NCBI GenBank assembly: GCA_964276145.1
Contig: CAXYDN010000004.1
Span: 36,109 to 100,108 of the forward strand
Direction of reading: 5' to 3'
DNA: 64,000 nt
DNA from: SCGC-AAA076-P13 sp964276145
GTDB lineage: Bacteria > Pseudomonadota > Gammaproteobacteria > Magnimaribacterales > D2472
The position numbers and the translations under genes were made by a program. The notes under the pieces are model-generated. The model saw nothing but the letters and a program-made list of their open reading frames with translations, did not search any database and was not told the origin of the DNA. This document shows, in pieces, positions 33,979 to 42,571 of the stretch. The first letter of the stretch is position 1. The number at the start of each line of letters is the position of its first letter.

Positions 33979-35313
33979 ATGTATGATTTGATTTTAAAAA
34001 ATTGCAAGATTGTAAATGAGAACAAAATTATTGAGTCTGATATTGCAATTAAGAACAACAGAATTGAACTAATACAAGCTTCAATAGATTTAGAATCCAA
34101 AAAGATTGTAGATGTTGATGGTAAATATGTCTTACCTGGTTTAATAGATGATCAGGTTCATTTTAGAGAACCGGGTTTAACCCATAAAGGTGATATTGCC
34201 ACTGAGTCTAGAGCCGGTCTTGCTGGAGGAGTTACTAGTTATTTTGAAATGCCTAATGTGAATCCTACAACTACTACCAATGAAAATTTAAGTAAAAAAT
34301 TTGATATTGCTAGTACTAAATCTAGATCTAATTACTCCTTTCACTTAGGAGCAAGCAATACAAACATTGAAGAAATAAAAAGAGTTGATATTAACCAAGC
34401 AGCTGCACTTAAAGTGTTCATGGGGGCTTCTACTGGAGAAATGTTAGTAGATAGTTTAGATGCACTTGATGATATATTTAATTATTCTCCACTTATTGTA
34501 GTAACTCATTGCGAAGATCAAACGACCGTTAAAAATAATGAAAAGTTATTCCTTGAAAAATATGGCGATGATTTATCAGCTCAACATCATCACTTAATTC
34601 GAGATGTCGAGAGTTGTTATCTTTCTAGCTCTCTAGCTGTTGGGTTAGCAAAGAAATATGACTCAGATTTGCATGTATTTCATTTAACAACAGAAAAAGA
34701 AATGGAATTATTTACACCAGGTGCTGTAAATGGCAAAAAAATAACCTCTGAAGTATGTGTTCATCATATGCATTTTAACGAAACTGATTATGCAGAGCTC
34801 GGTAATCAAATTAAGTGTAATCCATCAATTAAAGAAGAATCAGACAGGTTGGCTCTTATAAAAGCTCTACATGAGGACAAGATTGATATTATTGCTACCG
34901 ACCATGCTCCTCATACATGGGATGAAAAAATGAGAAAATACCAAGATGCACCAGCAGGACTGCCTTTGGTTCAACATGGATTGCAAATACTAATGGATTT
35001 TTATCATAAAGGTATTTTAAGTCTCGAAACTATAGTAGAAAAATCTACTCATAATGTTGCTAGAAGATTCCAGGTTAAAGATAGAGGATTTATTAGGGAA
35101 GGTTACTTCGCTGATCTCGTAGTTTTAGATATAGATAAGAAATATCAGGTAACAAAAGAAAATATCTTATATAAATGTGGCTGGTCTCCATTTTTAGGTA
35201 AAACATTTAATTCATCTATAAACATGACTATTTGTAATGGGCATATAGCTTTTGAAGACGGTCATGTCAAAGAAGATATCCCGCTAGGGATGCAAATAGA
35301 ATTCGATAGATAA
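33979..35313 (+). CDS. Dihydroorotase, class I-like
   Basis: 444-residue amidohydrolase for pyrimidine synthesis (carbamoyl-aspartate to dihydroorotate), closest by eye to class I dihydroorotases. Metal-site features: DDQVHFREPGLTHKGD, the carboxylated Lys of LKVFMGASTG, VTHCEDQ, HVFHLTTEKE and ATDHAPHTWDEK. The first His of the usual HxH is Gln here (DQVH), a variant I recall from Bacteroidetes-type enzymes. The start is the ATG one base after the lysC stop; the open frame upstream overlaps lysC and is rejected. Allantoinase-like or hydantoinase activity is less likely. Confidence 0.85.
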   Translation: MYDLILKNCKIVNENKIIESDIAIKNNRIELIQASIDLESKKIVDVDGKYVLPGLIDDQVHFREPGLTHKGDIATESRAGLAGGVTSYFEMPNVNPTTTTNENLSKKFDIASTKSRSNYSFHLGASNTNIEEIKRVDINQAAALKVFMGASTGEMLVDSLDALDDIFNYSPLIVVTHCEDQTTVKNNEKLFLEKYGDDLSAQHHHLIRDVESCYLSSSLAVGLAKKYDSDLHVFHLTTEKEMELFTPGAVNGKKITSEVCVHHMHFNETDYAELGNQIKCNPSIKEESDRLALIKALHEDKIDIIATDHAPHTWDEKMRKYQDAPAGLPLVQHGLQILMDFYHKGILSLETIVEKSTHNVARRFQVKDRGFIREGYFADLVVLDIDKKYQVTKENILYKCGWSPFLGKTFNSSINMTICNGHIAFEDGHVKEDIPLGMQIEFDR

Positions 35314-35360
35314 TTAGGTATTTTTTTATTATCAAAGAGTTATAATCTTTCATCAAATTC

Positions 35361-35450
35361 GGAGAGTTGGCTGAGTGGTCGAAAGCGCCTCCCTGCTAAG
35401 GAGGTAACTGGGTAACTGGTTCGAGGGTTCGAATCCCTCACTCTCCGCCA
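35361..35450 (+). tRNA. tRNA-Ser (GCT)
   Basis: 90-nt type II tRNA with a long variable arm and encoded CCA. The acceptor arm is GGAGAGT with ACTCTCC, the anticodon stem-loop is TCCCTGCTAAGGA with GCT (reads AGC/AGT), and the T-arm is GGTTCGAATCC. A TATAAT -10 element lies at 35341-35346, well placed for a start near the tRNA 5' end. Confidence 0.97.
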
Positions 35451-35473
35451 GTATTTTATGTTTTAATATCCTT

Positions 35474-36325
35474 ATGGCAGATAGTTCAATAAATAAATTT
35501 CTTGATGGCTACTCAATAGAAGTCACACCCAATGCTGCCGCCAAAATAGATAACTTTTCTGATGTACTTCCTAACAATACTCGTATTTATATTGCACATA
35601 TCGAAGGAACACCAATCGAAGATATGGTTAAAACTGCAAAAAAAATAACTGATGAAGGTTTTGTTCCTATGCCGCATTTTCCGGCTAGGATTATAAAAAA
35701 TGAAAATGTTTTAAGTGAATGGATTAGTCAATACGCAAATGAAGCTAATGTAGAGGAAGCTCTTGTAATAGCTGGAGGTGCTAATAAGCCTTATGGTAAT
35801 TTTGATTCTTCAATTCAATTAATTGAAACTGGAATATTTGATAAAGCTAATTTTAAAAGAATTCATGTTGCTGGTCATCCTGAGGGTAATAAAGATATAG
35901 ACCCAGATAAGTCTAATAAAAATGTTAATGAAGCTCTTTCATGGAAAAATGAATTTGCAAAAAGAACAGATGCTAAAATTGCTATTGCAACCCAGTTTTG
36001 CTTTGATTCAAATACAGTCATTAGATGGGTAAATGATATTCATGCTATAGGTATCGATTTACCTATACATATTGGCATCGCAGGTCCTGCAAAACTTCAA
36101 ACTCTGCTGAGATACTCCATAGAATGTGGAGTTGGAGCTTCAATTAAAATTCTTCAAAAAAGAGCGCTAGATTTAACTAAGTTATTAATGCCCTATGAAC
36201 CAACAACCATAATAAGTGAGTTAGCAGAATATAAAGAGAATCATAATAACTTTAATATTGAACAAGTTCATTTTTTTCCATTAGGCGGAACTAAAACTAC
36301 AGCGAAGTGGGCTAAAGAATTCTAA
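35474..36325 (+). CDS. Methylenetetrahydrofolate reductase-like protein
   Basis: 283-residue TIM-barrel protein of the MetF superfamily. Supporting segments: SIEVTPNAAAKID near the N-terminus, the conserved Glu in IAHIEGT, FVPMPHFPARII, IAGGANKPYG, HVAGHPEGN, ATQFCFDSN and IGIAGPAKLQTLLRYS, all in the order seen in flavin-dependent MTHFR-like reductases. It would act in one-carbon metabolism. Proteins of this subgroup often differ from housekeeping MetF, so the donor and cofactor are uncertain. Its 3' end overlaps the convergent ctlX-like gene by 4 bp. Confidence 0.72.
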   Translation: MADSSINKFLDGYSIEVTPNAAAKIDNFSDVLPNNTRIYIAHIEGTPIEDMVKTAKKITDEGFVPMPHFPARIIKNENVLSEWISQYANEANVEEALVIAGGANKPYGNFDSSIQLIETGIFDKANFKRIHVAGHPEGNKDIDPDKSNKNVNEALSWKNEFAKRTDAKIAIATQFCFDSNTVIRWVNDIHAIGIDLPIHIGIAGPAKLQTLLRYSIECGVGASIKILQKRALDLTKLLMPYEPTTIISELAEYKENHNNFNIEQVHFFPLGGTKTTAKWAKEF

Positions 36326-37221
36326 AATAATTCATTTAACATACATCTAGCAGAACCTCCGCCATATCTTTCAATAGTTGTTAAATCTGAATGAATAATT
36401 TTTTTATAATATTTTGAAAGTTGATCTTTTTGAACATTATTTAGGGCTTCAAAAGCTCTAGAAGACATTATTAGAAATAATTCATTTTCATTATTTCTAG
36501 CTTCAAGGCTATTACCACAAAAATCTAGTATCTGCTCTTTTGATATTTCAAAAACATCATGGTGTTTAGAAACTTTTCTTCTAACAATATCCCTATACTT
36601 TGGGAGGATGACATCGAAACAAATACCAATAACTTTTTGACCAACATACATAAAGACATCTGTATGATATATGGAATCACCTTTATGACTAATTGTTTCA
36701 AATAATACAAGCTCAAATTTATTATCCAAACACCATTTTATTGTTAAATCGGCATCAGTTCTTGGAGAGGTTGAGGCATAAACAATTTTATTTACTCTAT
36801 CAAAAACCATGCTACTTGTTGCTTCTAGAAACTGATCTTTACCCTCATACTCAGTTAAATCACAAGATAAATCATAGTCTCGTGATAAAAAATTAACCAT
36901 ATCTTTTGTTTTTTCTAATCTTCTATTTTTAGCTTTCATGCTAAAAAGCTGAAATGTTTTATCTTCAAAGGTTATAAACCAATTTGGAAAGATATGATCA
37001 GGACATTCTGAGATTCCTTTCATTGAAGTAACAGAAATACCATTTAGTTCGATTTGCTCTTTTAGCGCATGAAATTCAATGAGAGCTTTATTCTTAATAT
37101 CGTCTGTATTCATTGTCTTATCATTTTTATATTGATAATGATTTGATTTTAAGGTTTGTTCATTAGAATAAAAGACTTCAGGCTCTATCATAAATAGATG
37201 ACTTGTCGATTGATTTTTCAT
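36322..37221 (-). CDS. ctlX: Amidinotransferase-fold hydrolase, CtlX-like
   Basis: 299 residues of the guanidino-group modifying superfamily (arginine deiminase, DDAH, amidinotransferase). Visible features are FPNWFITFED near the N-terminal third, ECPDHIFPNW (substrate loop), YHTDVFMYVG with the catalytic His, and the C-terminal Cys in YGGGSARCMLNELF. The GGSARCM nucleophile end is typical of CtlX, the citrulline-utilisation hydrolase. The ATG has a good Shine-Dalgarno (GGGGAG). It is divergent from rocD over 45 bp, fitting breakdown of citrulline or arginine to ornithine and then glutamate semialdehyde. Confidence 0.75.
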   Translation of the reverse strand: MKNQSTSHLFMIEPEVFYSNEQTLKSNHYQYKNDKTMNTDDIKNKALIEFHALKEQIELNGISVTSMKGISECPDHIFPNWFITFEDKTFQLFSMKAKNRRLEKTKDMVNFLSRDYDLSCDLTEYEGKDQFLEATSSMVFDRVNKIVYASTSPRTDADLTIKWCLDNKFELVLFETISHKGDSIYHTDVFMYVGQKVIGICFDVILPKYRDIVRRKVSKHHDVFEISKEQILDFCGNSLEARNNENELFLIMSSRAFEALNNVQKDQLSKYYKKIIHSDLTTIERYGGGSARCMLNELF

Positions 37222-37266
37222 GATGCTCCCCTATATGAATAATCTCAATGCGAGTAGAATACTATT

Positions 37267-38514
37267 ATGGTAACTGATTTACAAAGTAATTTAATCTCAA
37301 AAGAAGCTCTTTATGGCGCAAATAATTACTCACCTTTGCCTATTGTTCTTAATAAAGGAGAGGGCGTATATCTTTGGGATGTAGATGGAAATAAGTATCT
37401 AGATATGATGTCTGCATACTCTGCAGTAAGTCATGGGCATTCCCACCCCGAATTAGTAAAAGTTCTTTTAGAACAAGCCCAAAAACTAGCTATAAGCTCA
37501 AGAGCCTTTTATACAGAGCCATTTGCTGAATACATAGAAAAACTATCGAAGATAAGTAATTTTGAATCAGTCCTGCCAATGAATACTGGAGCTGAGGCAG
37601 TTGAAACAGCTATCAAAGCTGCAAGAAGATGGGGTTATTTTACAAAAGGCATTAAAAAAAATTGTGCTGAAATAATTGTTGCAGAAGGAAATTTTCATGG
37701 AAGAACTACCACTATCGTTGGTTTTTCTTCAGAGAAAGAATATAAAAAAGGTTTTGGGCCTTTTGCAGAAGGGTTTATTGAAGCAGAGTACTGTAGCTCA
37801 AACTGCAATTGCTCTAAAGTTTGCGAAAATTCGATAAGATCTATAAAAAATGCAATTAATAAAAATACATGTGCTGTTATTGTAGAGCCTATTCAAGGTG
37901 AGGGCGGCATTATTACTCCTCAATCAGGTTGGCTTAAGCAATTACGAGAGCTTTGTAATGAAAGTAATGTTTTACTTATTCTTGATGAGATTCAGTCTGG
38001 TCTTGGAAGAACTGGAAAATTATTTGCATTTGAGCACGAAGATATTAAACCAGATGGTTTGATTCTTGGAAAAGCCTTAGGAGGAGGCCTGCTTCCTGTA
38101 TCAGCATTCTTAAGCTCCAAAGAAGTTATGAATCATTTTAATCCTGGCTCACATGGCTCAACCTTTGGTGGAAACCCTTTAGCTGCAAAAGTTGCTTCAA
38201 AAGCTCTAGACTTATTATTTGAAGATAATTTAATTGAGAATAGTAAGGTCATGGGCGCATATTTAAAAGAGAAACTTTCCGAAATGAATCATAGTTTTAT
38301 AAAAGAAATTAGAGGCAAGGGACTATGGATTGGCGTCGAGTTAGATCAAGGTATATCTGCCAAAAAGATATGCATTTCTCTTATGAATGAAGGTATTTTG
38401 GCAAAAGAGACTCATGAGACAGTGATTAGATTTGCACCACCTTTATTAATAAAAAAAGATGAAATAGATTGGGCTTTAAAAAAAATAAATAAAGTTTTTC
38501 AGGAGTATAAATAG
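37267..38514 (+). CDS. rocD: Ornithine aminotransferase
   Basis: PLP class III aminotransferase (415 residues) converting ornithine and 2-oxoglutarate to glutamate semialdehyde and glutamate. Motifs: YSPLPIVLNKGEGVYLWDVD, MNTGAEAVETAIKAAR, NFHGRTT, LILDEIQSGLGRTGK and the PLP Lys in LILGKALGGGLLPVSAF, then GSHGSTFGGNPLAA. The match to ornithine aminotransferase is stronger than to acetylornithine aminotransferase. Shares a promoter region with the divergent ctlX-like gene; 1 bp separates it from the following small gene. Confidence 0.9.
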   Translation: MVTDLQSNLISKEALYGANNYSPLPIVLNKGEGVYLWDVDGNKYLDMMSAYSAVSHGHSHPELVKVLLEQAQKLAISSRAFYTEPFAEYIEKLSKISNFESVLPMNTGAEAVETAIKAARRWGYFTKGIKKNCAEIIVAEGNFHGRTTTIVGFSSEKEYKKGFGPFAEGFIEAEYCSSNCNCSKVCENSIRSIKNAINKNTCAVIVEPIQGEGGIITPQSGWLKQLRELCNESNVLLILDEIQSGLGRTGKLFAFEHEDIKPDGLILGKALGGGLLPVSAFLSSKEVMNHFNPGSHGSTFGGNPLAAKVASKALDLLFEDNLIENSKVMGAYLKEKLSEMNHSFIKEIRGKGLWIGVELDQGISAKKICISLMNEGILAKETHETVIRFAPPLLIKKDEIDWALKKINKVFQEYK

Positions 38515-38515
38515 T

Positions 38516-38974
38516 ATGAAATATCAATTTAAAACAAAAGAGCAAGATATTAAAAAATATCTGTTTGAACTTAAAGAGACATGCATTATTGAGCATGAAG
38601 ATAATTGGTTTAAAGAAAAATCTCATACAAAACTTTACCCAAATCTTGAAGAAGCAAAATCAAAAGTTGCTAAACCCTATTACTGGATTTTGAATGCTAT
38701 TGATAATTATGAAGATGAGGGATGCCAAGATAAAGAACTGGCTTTAATTGAATTAGCTCAATTGGTATTTAAAACAAACTATTATTCACAAAAACTTACT
38801 TCTGAAACAGAAAATATAGATGCAAAAAAAGATCTTGCAAACTCATTTTATAATCTTGATATTTCTATAGATACTATTGCAAAGCAAATGATGTCTATGG
38901 ATACACCAAAATATGCAAGGTTAGAGCTTGAACAAGAAGAGGCTGTAAAAAAAATAACCGAATGGACTAAATAA
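38516..38974 (+). CDS. Hypothetical protein
   Basis: 152 residues, acidic and probably helical, with no signal sequence or membrane span and no motif I recognise. It starts 1 bp after rocD and ends 2 bp before the alkyltransferase gene, so it belongs to the same transcript. Lys, Glu and Asp are frequent. Function unknown. Confidence 0.65.
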   Translation: MKYQFKTKEQDIKKYLFELKETCIIEHEDNWFKEKSHTKLYPNLEEAKSKVAKPYYWILNAIDNYEDEGCQDKELALIELAQLVFKTNYYSQKLTSETENIDAKKDLANSFYNLDISIDTIAKQMMSMDTPKYARLELEQEEAVKKITEWTK

Positions 38975-38976
38975 TT

Positions 38977-39243
38977 TTGGCTACTGACTTTCAAAAAAGG
39001 GTTTGGAAAGAAATAGATAAGATTCCCTATGGAAAAACAGTTACTTATAAAGAAATAGCTGAAAAGATTGGTAAGCCAAATGCTTCAAGAGCTGTTGCAA
39101 ATGCATGTGGTAGAAATCCATCGCCTCTTATAAGACCTTGTCATAGAGTTATATGTTCAGATGGCAGTACAGGAGGTTATAGCGCCTCTGGAGGCGCTAA
39201 AATGAAAATGAAGCTATTGAAAAAAGAAAGAGCTAATTCTTAG
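38977..39243 (+). CDS. Minimal O6-alkylguanine-DNA alkyltransferase domain
   Basis: Only 88 residues, about half of Ogt/Ada-C. The chain begins directly at the DNA-binding domain (FQKRVWKEIDKIPYGKTVTY), with the helix-turn-helix Arg finger region ASRAVANACGRNP, the active-site PCHRVI with an intact Cys, and GGYSASGG. The N-terminal RNase H-like domain is missing. The Cys means it may still act as a suicide alkyltransferase; the common alkyltransferase-like (ATL) proteins of this size usually have Trp or Ala in that position. The start is TTG and there is no earlier start in frame after the upstream stop. Confidence 0.8.
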   Translation: MATDFQKRVWKEIDKIPYGKTVTYKEIAEKIGKPNASRAVANACGRNPSPLIRPCHRVICSDGSTGGYSASGGAKMKMKLLKKERANS

Positions 39244-41699
39244 GTATCTAATGCCTTATTTACTTTCCAGTTTATAAATTTTAGATGCTTTTTATAAGAA
39301 TTGTCACCGTATGGTCTTTTAGAAAATTTTTCGATTTCAATCAGAGATGAGTATATAGCAGATTTAGAAATTTCATCATAATCTTTATTAGACAAGGCAT
39401 TTATAAGCTCATCAACATATTTTGATTGTAGATTCATTTTAAAGGTATTTGGATTCTCTTTTTGAACAAAGATACCATCATGAAGATCATTAAGAACCTC
39501 GTATGGCATATAAGTATTGCCATATTGAGAACTATCCACAAGTCTTTGCATTACTCTTGGATGAAGAATATGAGCTAAAACCCTTCCTTGCATTCTCAAC
39601 ACTAAATCATGAAGTTGTGGATCTTCATTGCCATTGGTTGGAGCATAAGCGGCTCTTTTTTGACTTTGCAAAAATTTAAGTAAATTAGGATCAAAGACAA
39701 AAGCATCATTTGATAATAGCTTTGTTTTAATTATACCCATAGCCTTTTTTTGATCATCATAAGATACAGCCTCAAAAGGGGTAATATTAGCCTGACCATT
39801 AACCATTCTATTGGAATAAACTCCTCCAATAAGCCTTGAAACACCCTCCATAAATCTTCCTTTTTCTCTTGTTAAGCTCAAGAAAGTAGATCTAAATTCT
39901 GTCGAGGTTTCTCCCTCATTTAGATAAATTGAAGGCAATTCTTTAATCTTTGCATTTAAGATATCTATTCTTTGTGATGTATAGGTAACTGGATCACTTG
40001 AAAGATCATATCTTTTTGCTCTTGGATCAATATTTGATCCGGGTGAACCCATTGCGTCCCCATCAGTACCGAATATATATTCGGGCAAGACAGATTGCGA
40101 TAAAATTTTAGTTTTTTCGTCATCACTTAAATTTGGAGTGTATCCAAATTTAATAGCCCATCTGTCATATAGTCCTGGAGAATGAGGAAAATAGTTACCT
40201 TGTGTAACTCCTTCAGGAGCAATATTTATCGGGTCATAATCCATTACAGAGCCTATATGACTCTCACCTGTAATGCTTGTATCGTGGATTTCCTCTGCAT
40301 TATAAATCCAAGAAGATTTAAAATTATGTCTTAAACCGAGAGTGTGCCCAACCTCATGCATTGTTAATGAAACAATCCATTGCTCTAAAGGATCATTATC
40401 TTCTGTATAACCCCAAAGTTTCCTATATGTATAACCTCTTTTTATAGCATTAAACTCTTGTACTATATCAGCTGCTATAATTTCACCCGTTCTTGGGTTG
40501 GCAATACTTGGGCCATAACCAGAATACCGAGGACTTGGTGTAGATGCCCATCTAACAACATTATATTGAACATCGCCCGCATCCCAATCAGCATCATCAG
40601 GTTGAATTTTTGCAACAATTGCATTTTTAAAACCAGCTTCTTCAAAGGCTTCATTCCATCCCTCAATACCTTTAACAACAAAAGGTCTTATTTCTTTAGG
40701 AGTTGAATTCTCTACCCAAAAAACTACAGGTTTAACCGGCTCAGAAAGCTCAGCATCTGGGTTTTTTTTAACCAACCTCCATCTATTCATGAGATCTCTT
40801 GCTGGATAGTTATCATATGTTGATAGATCAGTAACTTTTTCAGAGAAGTAACCAATTCTTTGGTCTGCAATTCTAGTCTCAAAACTGTCATCTGGCATTT
40901 CGACAAATAAATGTCTTGCAGAAATAAATGTATATCTTTTATCAGCCACGGCATCTACAGAACCAGATGGCTTTGGTTTTGGATTAAAAAATCCATAATT
41001 AATTTCAATAGCTGTATTTTTTGGATAATTTCTTATATCAGCTATATATGTTTTTTCTTTACTAAGCTTTCCAATAGCTAAATCGTAATATTCCATAAAT
41101 TCTTTAGGGATATTAGGCGTAACATTTGTAAGGATTTCACTTAAAAATAATTTATCAGCACTTATTAAATATTTATCTTCTTCTTTAACTACAACCTTAA
41201 ATCTTCCCATAAAAGCTTCTATTATATTTGTAAGTTTTGATTGAGAAATCTTATTAGACTCATCATATGTAAATTTTGTGTTGATTTTATAGAGTCCAAT
41301 ATCATCTTTAAATTTTCTAAATTCAAGTATTGAACCATCTCCCAGAGAGCCGCCGCTAGCACCCACTGCTTGAGGGCCATTTAAAATATATGTGAAATAA
41401 ATAAATTCTTTATTAAGTTTCTCTTTCTCAATTATTAAATAGTATTTATCTTTTTCTGTTTCATGAAGAATGTTCATGAATCCTTCTATTTTTTTGTATT
41501 CACCATCTTCAATAAACTCTTCTATTGATTCAAATTCTTTTTTATCTTTCTTTTTATCATTCTTCTGCTCAGCAGCGTCAGCAGACTCTTCAGCTTCCAG
41601 TTTTTTATCATCAGCATAAAGAGTTACGTTCGTAGTTATTAGAATAAAACTAAGCGCCGTTAGTAAAAATTTATTAAGATTTTGAATAAATATTTTCAT
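39240..41699 (-). CDS. Large secreted zinc metalloprotease (DUF5117/DUF5118 type)
   Basis: 819 residues. A signal-like N-terminus (about residues 8-29), a charged Glu/Lys/Asp-rich stretch (about 32-60), then conserved domains with YFTYILNGPQAVGASGG and RYTFISARH, and the zinc motif HEVGHTLGLRHNFKSS (HExxHxxGxxH). A downstream SVMDYDPINIAPEG gives the Met-turn. It matches the DUF5117 zinc-dependent protease family of Bacteroidetes and marine Proteobacteria. Probably periplasmic or secreted. Divergent from the SDR gene; overlaps the alkyltransferase gene end by 4 bp. Confidence 0.85.
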   Translation of the reverse strand: MKIFIQNLNKFLLTALSFILITTNVTLYADDKKLEAEESADAAEQKNDKKKDKKEFESIEEFIEDGEYKKIEGFMNILHETEKDKYYLIIEKEKLNKEFIYFTYILNGPQAVGASGGSLGDGSILEFRKFKDDIGLYKINTKFTYDESNKISQSKLTNIIEAFMGRFKVVVKEEDKYLISADKLFLSEILTNVTPNIPKEFMEYYDLAIGKLSKEKTYIADIRNYPKNTAIEINYGFFNPKPKPSGSVDAVADKRYTFISARHLFVEMPDDSFETRIADQRIGYFSEKVTDLSTYDNYPARDLMNRWRLVKKNPDAELSEPVKPVVFWVENSTPKEIRPFVVKGIEGWNEAFEEAGFKNAIVAKIQPDDADWDAGDVQYNVVRWASTPSPRYSGYGPSIANPRTGEIIAADIVQEFNAIKRGYTYRKLWGYTEDNDPLEQWIVSLTMHEVGHTLGLRHNFKSSWIYNAEEIHDTSITGESHIGSVMDYDPINIAPEGVTQGNYFPHSPGLYDRWAIKFGYTPNLSDDEKTKILSQSVLPEYIFGTDGDAMGSPGSNIDPRAKRYDLSSDPVTYTSQRIDILNAKIKELPSIYLNEGETSTEFRSTFLSLTREKGRFMEGVSRLIGGVYSNRMVNGQANITPFEAVSYDDQKKAMGIIKTKLLSNDAFVFDPNLLKFLQSQKRAAYAPTNGNEDPQLHDLVLRMQGRVLAHILHPRVMQRLVDSSQYGNTYMPYEVLNDLHDGIFVQKENPNTFKMNLQSKYVDELINALSNKDYDEISKSAIYSSLIEIEKFSKRPYGDNSYKKHLKFINWKVNKALDT

Positions 41700-41746
41700 A
41701 TTATTTTCCGATTAATTGTTAGCAGATAATTCTATCTTAGAAATAT

Positions 41747-41763
41747 ATATACTGGTAGTATAT
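41747..41763. promoter_or_regulatory. Inverted repeat, candidate operator
   Basis: ATATACT-GGT-AGTATAT, a perfect 7-bp inverted repeat with a 3-bp centre, lies 5 bp before the SDR start and in the 69-bp gap to the divergent protease gene. Flanking bases (GAAATATA and TATATTTC) extend the dyad in a shifted register. It could be a repressor operator; the regulator is not identifiable. Confidence 0.35.
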
Positions 41764-41768
41764 TTCTC

Positions 41769-42569
41769 ATGAAAAATAAATACACATTAATCACCGGAGC
41801 ATCATCTGGTATAGGTCTAGAAATAGCAGCTTGTATGGCAGATAAAGGACATAACCTAATCTTAACTGCCAGAAGAGAGAATATTCTTATGGAAGCTTCA
41901 AATGATATTTCCGAAAAATATAAAGTAAAAGTAGACTACATAGCTGCAGATCTGAGCGATATAGATGCGCCAGAAAGAATATTTAATTATTGTGAAGAAA
42001 ATGATTATGAAGTAGACGTTTTAGTTAATAACGCTGGTTATGGTATTCCAACTTCTTTTCATGAAACCTCTATGGAAGAAGAAGAAAAATTTATTAGAGT
42101 TCTGGGTATCTCAGTCATTGCAATGACAAAAATTTTCCTCTCAGGAATGATTGAAAGAGGGTATGGAAGAATCATGATAGTTTCATCTGTTGCAGCTTTT
42201 TCACCACCATCATCAATCCAGCCATTATATGGACCAATTAAAACTTTCATGAATCGTTTTAGTGATGGCATCAATTTAAATTATAATCATAAAGGAATTA
42301 CATCAACGGCAGTCTGCCCTGGCTTTACTGTTACAGGATTTCATACAGCCAGCGGGGTTCAAGACGAGATGGATAGGGTACCGAGCTTTATGAAACTTTC
42401 AGCAACAAGAGTTGCATCCGAGGGGGTTGAAGCTACATTATCTGGAAAACCTTTATGCATTCCCTCAAAAACCTACAAAACGTTAGTATTTATCCTAAAA
42501 TATGTTCCTGAATCTATTTTGACATTGTTGGGCAAAGGCCTTGCCCCTGGTAGATATGATAAAAAATAA
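41769..42569 (+). CDS. Short-chain dehydrogenase/reductase
   Basis: 266-residue classical SDR. The NAD(P)-binding motif TGASSGIGLEIA is at residues 8-19, NNAG follows at about residue 88, the catalytic Ser is in IMIVSSVAAF and the Tyr-x3-Lys pair in YGPIKTF. The C-terminal part lacks strong substrate clues; FILKYVPESIL suggests a hydrophobic, possibly membrane-associated end. Substrate unknown. Confidence 0.88.
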   Translation: MKNKYTLITGASSGIGLEIAACMADKGHNLILTARRENILMEASNDISEKYKVKVDYIAADLSDIDAPERIFNYCEENDYEVDVLVNNAGYGIPTSFHETSMEEEEKFIRVLGISVIAMTKIFLSGMIERGYGRIMIVSSVAAFSPPSSIQPLYGPIKTFMNRFSDGINLNYNHKGITSTAVCPGFTVTGFHTASGVQDEMDRVPSFMKLSATRVASEGVEATLSGKPLCIPSKTYKTLVFILKYVPESILTLLGKGLAPGRYDKK

Positions 42570-42571
42570 GT

